Shown here in pieces: positions 1 to 7,409 of a stretch of 11,648 nt of DNA. Location: positions 1-11,648 of the forward strand of contig CAMCJW010000066.1 in assembly GCA_945875195.1 (NCBI GenBank), read 5' to 3'. This DNA comes from Chitinophaga pinensis. Lineage in GTDB: Bacteria > Bacteroidota > Bacteroidia > UKL13-3. The notes under the pieces are model-generated. The model was not told the origin of the DNA and made no database searches. It worked only from the letters and a program-made list of their open reading frames with translations. A program made the translations under genes and the position numbers. Every line of letters starts with the position of its first letter. The stretch's first letter is position 1.

Positions 1-553
1 TCACCACAGCGGTAAGTAAAAGGAGTTTATCTGGGCTAGTCCAATTACCCGCAACATCAATGGCTACTCCAAAAGAGTTGTAGGTTTCTAAATTAGAGTT
101 AATGAGCTTTAATGTTGCACCATAACTGTATTGCTTATAAGCTCTGGCGGCAGAAAAATGCAAGTTATACTCACCTGCAGAAAAGGTGCCTAGGTCCTGA
201 CCATCTGCTGCTGTTTTGTTAAACTTTCCGTAATTGATGTACTGAATACCGGTAGCAAATGTGGTTTTGAGGCTATCAAAATGCCTGGCATAATTAGCTT
301 CACCCGCACTGATGTCTGCAAAGTAATTCACAAAATTTAAGCCTATTTGGTTGTTGTTGTTTTTGTTGAGTAGGGAAGGATTTTGGCTCACCAAATTAAC
401 ATCGGCATCGGGTGTAGAAATGGCATTTCCTCCAAGGGCAGCTATTCTAGCGTTGGGCGAAACATATAAAAAACGATAGGTGCCCATTCCACCAATCTGT
501 GCAAAAGCTAAATTGGTGAATGCCAAAAGAAAGAAACAAATTTTTATTTTCAT
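1..553 (-). CDS. porQ: PorQ, T9SS outer-membrane protein (N-terminal part)
   Basis: The first 184 codons of a gene that runs off the left edge. The protein opens with a signal peptide (MKIKICFFLLAF, cleavage probably after AFA at residue 18). It continues with the block typical of PorQ: IGGMGTYRFLYVSPNARIAA, then LGGNAISTPDADVNL, NPSLL, NYFADISAGEANYARHF and GIQYINYGKF. PorQ is a FadL/PorV-like beta-barrel of the T9SS. In Porphyromonas gingivalis it works with PorU, PorV and PorZ to attach cargo to the cell surface. I chose ATG 553. An in-frame ATG at 574 would add seven residues (MHTFEHG) before the signal peptide and is less likely. A TACTTTTG sequence at 562-569 matches the Bacteroidota -7 box TAnnTTTG but has no TTG partner upstream. 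The gene is divergent from htpG across 135 bases. Identity is by recall of the family's N-terminal motifs; the barrel and C-terminus are not visible. Confidence 0.82.
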   Translation of the reverse strand, partial: MKIKICFFLLAFTNLAFAQIGGMGTYRFLYVSPNARIAALGGNAISTPDADVNLVSQNPSLLNKNNNNQIGLNFVNYFADISAGEANYARHFDSLKTTFATGIQYINYGKFNKTAADGQDLGTFSAGEYNLHFSAARAYKQYSYGATLKLINSNLETYNSFGVAIDVAGNWTSPDKLLLLTAVV

Positions 554-688
554 GCCGTGTTCAAAAGTATGCATTTCAACGAAAAAACCTTGTTAAAAAT
601 TGCAGTATTTATGCAGAGTGGAGGACAATTTGACAGAATAAATTGAGTGGAACAGCTTTTGCTAATTCCAACTAAAATTAATTAAACT

Positions 689-2509
689 ATGGCAACTAAA
701 GGTAATATTAGCGTTCACACCGAAAACATTTTCCCAATTATTAAGAAGTTTTTATACTCAGATCACGAGATTTTCTTGAGAGAATTAGTGAGCAATGCGG
801 TTGATGCCACCCACAAGTTAAAAACTTTGGCAAGCAGCGGCGAGGCAACTGGCGAATTGGGCGATTTAAAAATAACAGTAAAGTTAAACAAAGAGGCCAA
901 AACCCTTCATATTATCGACAATGGTATTGGTATGACCGAAGAGGAAGTTGGTAAATACATCAACCAATTGGCATTTAGCAGTGCCGAGGAATTTTTGGAT
1001 AAATACAAAGACAAAGGTGGTCAGGTGATTGGTCATTTTGGCTTAGGATTTTACTCGGCATTTATGGTGGCTCAGAAAATTGAGTTGATCACCAAATCAT
1101 ACAAAGAAGGATCGGCAGCCGTAAAATGGAGTTGCGATGGCAGCACCGAATTTGAAATTGTTGAAGCCGATAAAGCAGAAAGAGGTACCGAGGTTATTTT
1201 GCATTTGGCCGATGATTCTCTTGAGTTCAATGAAGAGGCAAGAATCAGAAATATTTTAGAGAAATATTGTAAGTTTTTACCTATCGAAATTGAGTTTGAA
1301 GAAAAGGTATTGAACAACCCTGCGCCTTTATGGACAAAGGCTCCAGCAGATTGTACCAAAGAAGAATACGAGGCGTTTTACAAAGAGTTGTATCCTTTTA
1401 GCGAAACACCTTTGTTCTGGATTCACCTCAATGTAGATTACCCATTTAAGTTAACCGGTATTCTTTATTTCCCTAAAATTAAAAATGAGTTTGAACCTAC
1501 CCGTAATAAAATTCAATTATACAGCAACCAAGTATTTGTAACAGATTCGGTTCAAGACATAGTGCCTGAGTTTTTGATGTTATTACATGGTGTAATTGAC
1601 TCGCCAGATATTCCTTTAAACGTGAGCAGAAGTTACTTGCAAAGTGATGCCAACGTGAAGAAAATTAATAGCCACATCACCAAAAAAGTGGCCGATAAAT
1701 TGGAGGAAATTTACAAGCAAGACCGCACAGAATACAACAACAAATGGGAGAGCATTGGCACCTTTGTAAAGTATGGTATGATTAGCGAAGAGAAGTTTTA
1801 CGATAGGGGATTGAAGTTTTGCTTGTTGCAAAATAAAGCCAAAGATTATTTTACTCTAGAAGAATACAAAGAGAAAATTAGCGCCACTCAAACAGACAAA
1901 GATGGCAAAGTGGTTTTCTTGTATAGCAACGACATGATTGCCCACGATAGTTTTATTCAAACTGTTGAGAAGCGCGGTTATGAGGTGTTGGCCATGGATG
2001 GCGTGTTGGATAACCATTTTATTAGCAATTTAGAAAATAAAATGGAAGGTGTGAGTTGGAAGCGTGTAGATAGCGATAGCGTAGATAAGTTGATTGATAA
2101 AGATGCCAAGAAAGAAAGTGTATTGAGCGATTCGGATCAAACCGTATTAAAAGAAATGTTTGAGAAAGATTTTGCCCACAACGGACAATTTAGGTTTAGC
2201 ACCGAAGCCCTTGCACCAGACGATTCATTCCTTACATTGATTAAACCTGAGTGGGAGCGTAGGATGAAGGAAATGCAGAAAATGCAAGGAATGGGAATGG
2301 ATATTTTTGGCAGCATGCCAGATTCGTACAATGTGGTTATCAATAGCAACCATGCCTTGAGCGTTAAATTAAGCAAGATGGCAGAAGGTGAAGCTAAAAC
2401 GCAATTGAGCAAGCAAGCCTTTGATTTGGCGCGCCTCTCGCAAAATTTATTGCATGGCGTAGAGTTAACAAACTTCATCCAGCGCAATACCAAAGATTTG
2501 TCGGTTTGA
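689..2509 (+). CDS. htpG: Molecular chaperone HtpG (bacterial Hsp90)
   Basis: A complete 606-aa cytosolic, dimeric, ATP-driven chaperone. The N-terminal GHKL ATPase domain (about 1-210) has the helix RELVSNAVDA (31-40) with the catalytic Glu32 and Mg-binding Asn36, the nucleotide-contacting Asp77 in DNGIGM (77-82), and the lid glycine motif GHFGLGF (115-121). The middle domain (about 225-480) has NVSRSYLQSD (311-320), whose Arg314 matches the arginine that contacts the ATP gamma-phosphate. The C-terminal dimerisation domain follows (about 495-606). There is no charged linker and no C-terminal MEEVD, as expected for bacteria. The length suits the short Bacteroidota forms. The start is the only sensible one, since MATKGNISVHTENIFPIIKK is the conserved beginning. 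The sequence before it (ATTAAACT) is AT-rich without a Shine-Dalgarno site, as is usual in this phylum. I saw no CIRCE-like inverted repeat in the 135-base upstream gap. All key residues are present. Confidence 0.98.
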   Translation: MATKGNISVHTENIFPIIKKFLYSDHEIFLRELVSNAVDATHKLKTLASSGEATGELGDLKITVKLNKEAKTLHIIDNGIGMTEEEVGKYINQLAFSSAEEFLDKYKDKGGQVIGHFGLGFYSAFMVAQKIELITKSYKEGSAAVKWSCDGSTEFEIVEADKAERGTEVILHLADDSLEFNEEARIRNILEKYCKFLPIEIEFEEKVLNNPAPLWTKAPADCTKEEYEAFYKELYPFSETPLFWIHLNVDYPFKLTGILYFPKIKNEFEPTRNKIQLYSNQVFVTDSVQDIVPEFLMLLHGVIDSPDIPLNVSRSYLQSDANVKKINSHITKKVADKLEEIYKQDRTEYNNKWESIGTFVKYGMISEEKFYDRGLKFCLLQNKAKDYFTLEEYKEKISATQTDKDGKVVFLYSNDMIAHDSFIQTVEKRGYEVLAMDGVLDNHFISNLENKMEGVSWKRVDSDSVDKLIDKDAKKESVLSDSDQTVLKEMFEKDFAHNGQFRFSTEALAPDDSFLTLIKPEWERRMKEMQKMQGMGMDIFGSMPDSYNVVINSNHALSVKLSKMAEGEAKTQLSKQAFDLARLSQNLLHGVELTNFIQRNTKDLSV

Positions 2510-2524
2510 ACCGATAAAGAATAG

Positions 2525-2675
2525 TTTTTTTGCCACCAAGGCGCAAAGGCACGGAGGTTTTTTAAATTAAAGCAACGATTTTTTTGCCACGGAGGCGCAA
2601 AGGCACGAAGTAAAGAAATTTACTTCGTGTTTTTTTTTGCCACCAAGGCACGAAGGCACGGAGGTTTTGTTTTAA
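2525..2675 (+). repeat. Three copies of a GCCACCAAGGC-type intergenic repeat
   Basis: Three direct copies begin with a T-run followed by GCCAC: 2525-2563, 2579-2614 and 2630-2675. The shared core is roughly GCCACCAAGGCGCAAAGGCA followed by CGGAG or CGAAG. Within it AGG recurs every 8 bases (xAGGCxCx). The copies are not identical (CCAAGGCGC, CGGAGGCGC and CCAAGGCAC variants), so they have diverged since copying. I recall similar repeats as common non-coding elements in many Bacteroidota genomes. Reading frames through them, including one on the minus strand at 2562-2762, are repeat artefacts and not genes. Confidence 0.85.
2604..2638 (+). terminator. Rho-independent terminator of htpG
   Basis: A perfect 11-bp stem, CACGAAGTAAA (2604-2614) with TTTACTTCGTG (2619-2629), encloses a GAAA tetraloop and is followed at once by nine T (2630-2638). 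It lies 95 bases after the htpG stop and points with htpG. The left half of the stem is the 3' end of the second repeat copy, and the T-run is the 5' end of the third. The stem has only four G-C pairs, but its length, GNRA loop and T-tract fit a terminator well. In the opposite direction the stem has no T-tract after it, so it should act only on htpG. Confidence 0.75.
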
Positions 2676-2740
2676 TGATTTGTATATGGATAAAGAAATT
2701 TTCGAGTAGAAAATAAATGAATATAAAAGTAATTTAAAAA

Positions 2741-2831
2741 GCCTGAAAGGCTTTAACAACAATAGCCCTGCATTGCATGCAGGGTATAAAAATGGTCAAT
2801 ACGATTTACACAACCCTGAAATGGGTTGAAT
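2741..2831 (+). repeat. Three-hairpin intergenic repeat, left copy
   Basis: A roughly 90-nt unit with three successive hairpins: AGCC-TGAAA-GGCT (2740-2752), CCCTGCAT-TGC-ATGCAGGG (2766-2784) and CAACCC-TGAAAT-GGGTTG (2811-2828). It pairs with an inverted copy at 2927-3013. No start codon or plausible reading frame lies in it. It looks like a dispersed structured repeat of a type I recall from other Bacteroidota genomes; I cannot name a family. Confidence 0.8.
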
Positions 2832-2926
2832 GATTTGACGGCGGTATTATTTACAATGAAGGCAATTTTTATTTTATAGGAATTTTAGCATAATCCTCGT
2901 GAATGTTTATTTGCCATAAATGCAGT

Positions 2927-3013
2927 ATTCAACCCTTATCAAGGTTGTGAAATTTGCGATACATTTTACCACCGCATTTCATGCGGGGCTATTATTATTT
3001 AAGCCCTTCAGGC
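2927..3013 (-). repeat. Three-hairpin intergenic repeat, right inverted copy
   Basis: Read on the minus strand this matches the copy at 2741-2831 along its whole length, starting with GCCTGAAGGGCTT and ending with GGGTTGAAT. The hairpins are kept: AAGCC-TGAAG-GGCTT, CCGCAT-GAA-ATGCGG (2972-2986) and CAACC...GGTTG (2930-2947). In the middle hairpin a T-A pair of the left copy is a C-G pair here, a compensatory change. The 95 bases between the copies (2832-2926) are AT-rich and show no gene or further similarity between the arms. Confidence 0.8.
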
Positions 3014-3030
3014 TTCTTAAAAAAAACTAG

Positions 3031-3149
3031 TGCCAAGACACCTTCGCCAAAGGTTTGGGCCATTGAAATTTGGAAATAAAAATCAAAGCCTCCAAGACGC
3101 CAAGAAAAAAAGAAAAAACTCTGTGCCTTGGAGCCTTAGTGGCAAAAAT
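3031..3149 (-). repeat. Inverted and degenerate GCCAC-type repeat copies
   Basis: On the minus strand, just after the ABC-F stop, comes TTTTTGCCACTAAGGCTCCA and then AGGCACAGAG, a copy of the 2525-2675 repeat in the opposite direction with the same 8-base AAGGC period. A T-rich stretch and CTTGGCGTCTTGGAGGC follow, so 3088-3096 can pair with 3127-3135 (8 of 9 bp) around a poly-purine loop. A more decayed piece lies at 3031-3054 (TGCCAAGACACC on the plus strand). No clean stem followed by a T-tract is visible, so I do not call a terminator for the ABC-F gene here, though the structure may serve as one. Confidence 0.65.
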
Positions 3150-3150
3150 G

Positions 3151-5094
3151 TTACTTGCCTTCCAAGTCAATAAGTTCTTCCATTACGGCTTCCATTTCTT
3201 TTTCTAGGTGGATGAGCGCTTTTTTCTCGGCTTCGTAGAAGGTATTGAGTTCAGAAATTTTCTTGGCATCGCTGGTGTTTTCTGGCAAGGTAAAGGCCAA
3301 TTCCAACTCTTTTAGTTTGGCTTTGGTTTGATTTACTTTCTTCTCGTAATCATCAAATTGCTTTTGTAAACCTTGTATAAAATTATTGCTCGGCTTCTGC
3401 TGTTTAGGTGCATTTGAATTTCCTGCAGCAGCTGTTGGTTCAAGCTTTATTTCTTTTTTATCAATAACCTTAACAGGAGGATTTTTCTTCCATTCTTCAT
3501 CGCGCTTGGCTTTCCAGAATTCAAATTCGGCAAAGGTGCCTGGGTATTCTTTGATTTTTTCATCTTCAATCCACCAAATTTTATTGGCAATTTCGGATAC
3601 AAAGAACCTATCGTGACTTACCACAATAAAGGTACCTTCATACTTTTGTAGCGATTGGATGAGGATATTGATACTGCGCATATCCAAGTGATTGGTAGGC
3701 TCATCTAATAAAAGGAAATTAGCCTCAGTTAACAGTGTTTTGGCCAAAGCCACACGTGCTTTTTCTCCTCCACTTAATACCTTAATTTTCTTGAACACAT
3801 CATCGCCTTGAAACAAGAAACATCCTAGAACGGTTCTTAATTCTGTCTCTGGTCTGTCTGTTGCAAAGTTAGAAAGCTCTTCTAAAATTTCGTATTGCAT
3901 GTTCAGCGACTCTAATTGATGCTGGGCATAAAATGCTTTACGAACGTTGTGCCCCATCTGAATTTCACCTTCAAAGGTATCGGCTTGAGCCAAGAGGCGC
4001 AAAACAGTAGATTTACCTTTTCCGTTGGCTCCAATCAAGGCAATTTTATCTCCTTTTTCAATCCTACCTTCAGCTTTATTAATAATAGGAACACCAGGAT
4101 AACCTTTGGTTACATCTATTAATTCAGCTAATGTTCTACCCGGTTGCACACCCACTCTAAACTGAATATTGATTTCTCTATTATCGTCTTCTGGTGCTTC
4201 AATGCGGTCCATCCTGTCCAACATTTTTACCCTACTTTGTGCCATGGTAGCCTTACTGGCTTTGGCTTTAAAGCGGCTAATAAGTTTCTCTTGCTCTTTG
4301 ATAAACTGTTGTTGGTTATCAAAAGATTTTTGCTGCATGTCCATTCTTTCCTCTTTAGATTCGAGGAAGAATTGGTAATTACCGGGGTATTCAAAAATCT
4401 TTTGCATACTTACTTCCACAATCTTGCTCACCATTTTGTCGAGGAAATACCTATCGTGACTTACCACAATAACGGTGCCCTTGTAACTTTTGAGGTATTC
4501 TTCTAACCACTCAATACTGGGTAAATCCAAGTGATTGGTAGGTTCATCCAGCATCAATAGGTTTGGTTCTTGTAAGAGCATTTTGGCTAGCAAAACGCGC
4601 ATGCGCCAACCTCCAGAAAACTGGGTAAAAGGCTTGGTCAATTGCTCGGTAGTAAACCCTAAGCCTTCTAATATTTTTTCGGTTTTGTGGTTAATATTAT
4701 AGCCATCTAACCTTTCGAATTCCTCTTGCCTATCGCTTAATTTCTGGATGGTTTCCTCGCTATGGTCGGTTTCCAATAATTCAATAATTTCATTGATTTC
4801 CTTTTCCAACTGCAACTGGCGTTCGAAGGCAGTTAAGGCCACCTGAAGGATACTTTCTTCACTTTCAAAACTCAACTGATCTTGGTTCAAAAAGCCAATG
4901 GTTAAATCTTTTGGCTTCGACATGATCCCTTCGGTAAGGGTATATTCGCCGGTAATAATCCTCAATAAAGTAGATTTTCCGGTTCCGTTTAAGCCAATTA
5001 ATCCAATACGTTCATTGGGTTTAATGTGCCAATTTGCGTTTCTATAGAGGAATCTTCCTCCAAATTCAAAGCCTATATTCGTTAATGCAATCAT
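3151..5094 (-). CDS. ABC-F family ATPase (ribosome-associated)
   Basis: A 647-aa cytosolic protein with two ABC ATPase domains in tandem and no membrane segments, the mark of ABC-F proteins, which act on the ribosome rather than in transport. Domain 1 has Walker A GLNGTGKST (34-42), signature FSGGWRMR (159-166), Walker B LLMLDEPTNHLD (179-190) and SHDR (212-215). Domain 2 has Walker A GANGKGKST (355-363), signature LSGGEKAR (440-447), LLLDEPTNHLD (461-471) and SHDR (493-496). Both catalytic glutamates (184, 465) are present. The basic linker (about 245-315) is the region that contacts P-site tRNA in this family. A charged coiled coil (about 573-645) ends the protein, as in YdiF/Uup-like members, so a subfamily name would be a guess. 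I start at ATG 5094 because MIALTNIGFEFGGR is the family's usual beginning. The frame stays open to 5301, but that extension would translate an intergenic repeat. It is convergent with htpG. Confidence 0.93.
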   Translation of the reverse strand: MIALTNIGFEFGGRFLYRNANWHIKPNERIGLIGLNGTGKSTLLRIITGEYTLTEGIMSKPKDLTIGFLNQDQLSFESEESILQVALTAFERQLQLEKEINEIIELLETDHSEETIQKLSDRQEEFERLDGYNINHKTEKILEGLGFTTEQLTKPFTQFSGGWRMRVLLAKMLLQEPNLLMLDEPTNHLDLPSIEWLEEYLKSYKGTVIVVSHDRYFLDKMVSKIVEVSMQKIFEYPGNYQFFLESKEERMDMQQKSFDNQQQFIKEQEKLISRFKAKASKATMAQSRVKMLDRMDRIEAPEDDNREINIQFRVGVQPGRTLAELIDVTKGYPGVPIINKAEGRIEKGDKIALIGANGKGKSTVLRLLAQADTFEGEIQMGHNVRKAFYAQHQLESLNMQYEILEELSNFATDRPETELRTVLGCFLFQGDDVFKKIKVLSGGEKARVALAKTLLTEANFLLLDEPTNHLDMRSINILIQSLQKYEGTFIVVSHDRFFVSEIANKIWWIEDEKIKEYPGTFAEFEFWKAKRDEEWKKNPPVKVIDKKEIKLEPTAAAGNSNAPKQQKPSNNFIQGLQKQFDDYEKKVNQTKAKLKELELAFTLPENTSDAKKISELNTFYEAEKKALIHLEKEMEAVMEELIDLEGK

Positions 5095-5122
5095 AAAATG
5101 GGCCACGAAGGTAAGCATTTTT

Positions 5123-5176
5123 GGGGAGAAAGGGGGAAGAAAGAAGAGGAGATTTGGAGAAGAGGAGATGTGGAGA
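5123..5176. repeat. Purine-rich tract with a 16-bp tandem duplication
   Basis: On the plus strand 5123-5152 is 30 purines in a row, and the purine bias continues to about 5176. Inside it a 16-base unit is present twice in tandem, AGAGGAGATTTGGAGA (5145-5160) and AGAGGAGATGTGGAGA (5161-5176), differing at one base. It lies 29 bases upstream of the chosen ABC-F start, so it would be a pyrimidine-rich part of that gene's promoter or leader. Function unknown. Confidence 0.7.
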
Positions 5177-5203
5177 AATAAATACCCGAGTGATTGGAAT
5201 ATG

Positions 5204-5249
5204 TAGGGACAAGTCGGGACTTGTCCTCTGGGGGTATGATGGAAATGGA
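5204..5249. repeat. Palindromic GGACAAGTC repeat, copy 1
   Basis: Starts TAGGGACAAGTC and ends near GGGGGTATGATGG. GGACAAGTC (5207-5215) and GACTTGTCC (5218-5226) form a 9-bp inverted repeat with GG between. With copy 2 it makes a direct repeat spaced 89 bases apart. It lies in the gap upstream of the ABC-F gene and causes the spurious N-terminal extension of that reading frame. Confidence 0.8.
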
Positions 5250-5292
5250 GAATATTGTTAATGGAAATTATTTCACGGGTAAATGGAATCTT

Positions 5293-5340
5293 TAGGGACA
5301 AGTCGCGACTTGTCCTTTGGGGGTATGATGGAATGGAATC
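5293..5340. repeat. Palindromic GGACAAGTC repeat, copy 2
   Basis: Same unit as 5204-5249. Here the core is a perfect 20-bp palindrome with half-site GGACAAGTCG (5296-5315), followed by TTTGGGGGTATGATGG. TGGAAT precedes the unit in both copies. The rest of the 5095-5482 gap holds the purine-rich tract, the terminator at 5417-5446 and an AT-rich stretch (5341-5416) in which I see no gene. Confidence 0.8.
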
Positions 5341-5416
5341 ATAATTTTAAAATTTACAACATAAACTAGATGTTACTTTGACAGAATCAACTTATGAAAG
5401 TTGGAAAATAAAACAT

Positions 5417-5446
5417 AAAAAAAGCCCCGCATTGCAGGGCTTTTTT
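5417..5446 (-). terminator. Rho-independent terminator of the cargo-porP/sprF operon
   Basis: Seven A (5417-5423), then GCCC-C-GC (5424-5430), loop ATT, GC-A-GGGC (5434-5440) and six T. The stem has six G-C pairs with one C/A mismatch and is extended by A-T pairs. It lies 37 bases beyond the stop of the PorP/SprF gene on the minus strand, where the A-run reads as a T-tract. The symmetry would let it work in both directions, but no plus-strand gene leads into it. Confidence 0.82.
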
Positions 5447-5482
5447 GTTTATAATCTTTGTTAAGCTAGTTTTAATTGCTAC

Positions 5483-6424
5483 TTAGAACATTCTTGTTCT
5501 TACATTGTCATCACTTGGTTGAAGGAAGAAGGTAGTTCCACCAGGAGATACTTTGCCTAAACGAAAAGAAATACCCACGCCATGAGATTGTTTGCTTACT
5601 TTATTGATTTCTGATAACGGGAAGTTGTAGTTATAATATACGTTTAATTTTTCGTTAAGTTTAATATAAGTGAAAACCCCTAATTGGTTCTTAGGAGAAA
5701 AATTTATTCCTAAACCTACTTTGTGTTGGAAAGCAGCCATTGCTCCTATATTCGTATTGATGTAGGTATTGCTAGTTGTGCTTAATAAACCAAACGCTTC
5801 AATAGAAGCTTCACCAAAATCGCGGGTATACCATCCTTGAACACTTAATACAGGTTGTATATCTGTATTGGTAAATCGGAACCTTGGTTGAGGAATTAAA
5901 TTTCTATAACTAAACCCTATCATAAATGAATTTGGATTCATCCAAGCAATGGAGGCGTCGAAATTATTTACTGGCACTCCTGTTTGATCCGCTGCCAATA
6001 ATAGATCGGTTGGGTCGATTAATTTACTCGAATTTACGTTGAGAAAGGTTTGTGTTAAATTATGACGCAAGCCAAATGCAAGCTTCGTTTCCTCACTTGT
6101 TTGAACCTTAAACGAGAAAGAGTTGGCAATAGAATAGCCGTTAATGGGTCCTATTTGATCCGATATTACAGCTACATTCCAACCTGTATTGTCGTTAAAC
6201 ATACGGTCGTAATTGATAAATCCAGTTCTTGGAGCACCATCAATTCCCAACCACCTGGTATCATAACCCAAACTAATTTGATTGTTGTGCATACCTGCAA
6301 GCGCAGGATTTACCATAACAGGGTTAAAAAAGAATTGTTCATTTCCTGTTGTAAGTTGTGCTTTAATGTTTGTGCTGATTAAACCAACAAAAACAATTGC
6401 TAAAAATCTATTCAATTTTTTCAT
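5483..6424 (-). CDS. PorP/SprF family T9SS outer-membrane protein
   Basis: A 313-aa predicted outer-membrane beta-barrel. It begins with a signal peptide (MKKLNRFLAIVFVGLISTNI, cleavage likely after KA before Gln23). The family's conserved N-terminal block follows: FFFNPVMVNPALAG, ISLGYDTRWLGIDGAPRTG and FINYDRMF. Alternating-residue beta-strands then run to SHGVGISFRLG near residue 289. A short tail (KVSPGGTTFFLQPSDDNVRT...) follows the last strand. I chose ATG 6424; the frame opens at 6466 but the extra 14 residues would precede the signal peptide and overlap the upstream gene by 26 bases. It follows that gene by 16 nt on the same strand. In Flavobacterium johnsoniae SprF is needed for secretion of SprB, and cargo with type B sorting domains often has a SprF-like gene just downstream. 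I infer that this protein is the dedicated partner of the giant protein encoded before it. Confidence 0.92.
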   Translation of the reverse strand: MKKLNRFLAIVFVGLISTNIKAQLTTGNEQFFFNPVMVNPALAGMHNNQISLGYDTRWLGIDGAPRTGFINYDRMFNDNTGWNVAVISDQIGPINGYSIANSFSFKVQTSEETKLAFGLRHNLTQTFLNVNSSKLIDPTDLLLAADQTGVPVNNFDASIAWMNPNSFMIGFSYRNLIPQPRFRFTNTDIQPVLSVQGWYTRDFGEASIEAFGLLSTTSNTYINTNIGAMAAFQHKVGLGINFSPKNQLGVFTYIKLNEKLNVYYNYNFPLSEINKVSKQSHGVGISFRLGKVSPGGTTFFLQPSDDNVRTRMF

Positions 6425-6440
6425 AGTTTTAATCTGTTGA

Positions 6441-7409
6441 TTATTTAGTGATATAAACATAGCCATTTACAGTCTTGTTATTTGCTTTGGTATATAATAT
6501 ATAGTAATAAGTATCATTAGGCACTATGCCATCATTGCCGCTCAATAGTGTTGATTTATTGGGCTTGCCATTCCAATCATTTTGGTAGTTAGTAGCTTGG
6601 TAAACAGTTTCACCCCAACGGTTAAAAATGGTTAATTCATTTTCAGAAAAATCGCCCAATCCTCTTATATAGAAATTATCGTTTTTACCATCTCCATTTG
6701 GTGTAAAGCCAGAAGGTACAACCACACCACATTTATCTGGATTAGATGCTGTCATTACCACTGCCACCGAATCGTAACAGAAATTTTGGTCGTACACATA
6801 TGCTAGATAAGTTCCTTCAGTTATTTTGAAAACGGTATCTCCAATGATGGAGGCAAAATTCCAAACGTAATTGAGGTTGCCAGTTCCGCCACTACCAGTT
6901 AATACTGCCACACCGGTAGAATCTTCTGGACAAAAGATTTGGGTTAATATGTTTGCTGTGATATCTAATTTAACTGGTTCAAGTATGGTATCATTTTTGG
7001 AAACAGTACAACCCCTTACATCGGTAACTGCGTAGGTATAAATTCCAGCTTTACCAAAAAACAAAGTATCTGTATAAGGGTATCCAACCCAAATACCTTT
7101 GTAAGGTGCTTCTCCACCGCTAGGTAATGGAAGAACTCTGGCATTGCTATCGCCATAACATTTAACACTGCTCAATTTTAGGAAATCTAACGTTAACAAT
7201 GACGGCGGATTAGTGATTTCTACACTATCTATTGTATTACAATTATTCGAATCAATAACCGTGTAATAATAGGTACCCGGACTTAACCCTGTTTCTATGA
7301 AATTGGTTGAATTATTGTGTAACCAAAGTATTTTATAAGTTGGGGTGCCTTCACTTACACCCGTATTGGCAATACCATCGTTTGAACCCAAACAAGTAAT
7401 GTCTGTTAC
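6441..7409 (-). other. SprB-type repeats and T9SS type B sorting domain
   Basis: Three SprB-type repeats lie at residues 1413-1480 (VTDITCLGSNDGIANTGVSE, LSPGTYYYTVIDSNNC), 1492-1557 (SVKCYGDSNARVL, AGIYTYAVTDVRGC) and 1567-1636 (IFCPEDSTGVAVL, GTYLAYVYDQNFC). The last 95 residues are the gliding-motility-associated (CHU_C) domain: VVVPSGFTPNGDGKNDNFYI, FNRWGETVYQ, DWNGKPN, YYYILYTK and NGYVYITK. This is the type B signal recognised by the T9SS, normally with a SprF-like helper. It ends four residues after the last strand, as is typical. Confidence 0.92.

Noticed and set aside
562..569. TACTTTTG as the -7 promoter box of porQ (minus strand)
   Set aside because: It matches TAnnTTTG exactly, but there is no TTG at the usual distance and it would leave almost no leader before ATG 553. 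A chance match is likely in AT-rich DNA.
554..688. CIRCE or other heat-shock operator before htpG
   Set aside because: No long inverted repeat of the TTAGCACTC type is visible, and I found no convincing -33/-7 promoter pair.
1072..1359. Reading frames opposite htpG, the ABC-F gene and the giant protein
   Set aside because: These are shadows of strongly conserved coding sequence and show no domain, signal peptide or initiation context of their own.
2498..2517. Hairpin with the htpG stop codon in its loop
   Set aside because: TCGGT-TTGA-ACCGA with weak extensions is real, but the following T-run begins about 8 bases after the stem and the 2604-2638 hairpin is a far better terminator.
2562..2762. 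Minus-strand 66-codon reading frame
   Set aside because: It runs through the GCCAC-type repeats, the terminator and the start of the three-hairpin repeat. Its peptide is just the translated repeat.
2525..3149. CRISPR array
   Set aside because: The repeats are imperfect, unevenly spaced and present in both orientations, with no unique spacers of constant length and no cas genes.
5095..5301. 69-residue N-terminal extension of the ABC-F protein
   Set aside because: It translates the purine tract and the GGACAAGTC repeat. The family's normal N-terminus begins at 5094. An ATG at 5118 (MLTFVAHF) is also possible but less fitting.
6425..6466. 14-residue N-terminal extension of the PorP/SprF protein
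   Set aside because: It would place polar residues before a clear signal peptide and overlap the upstream gene.
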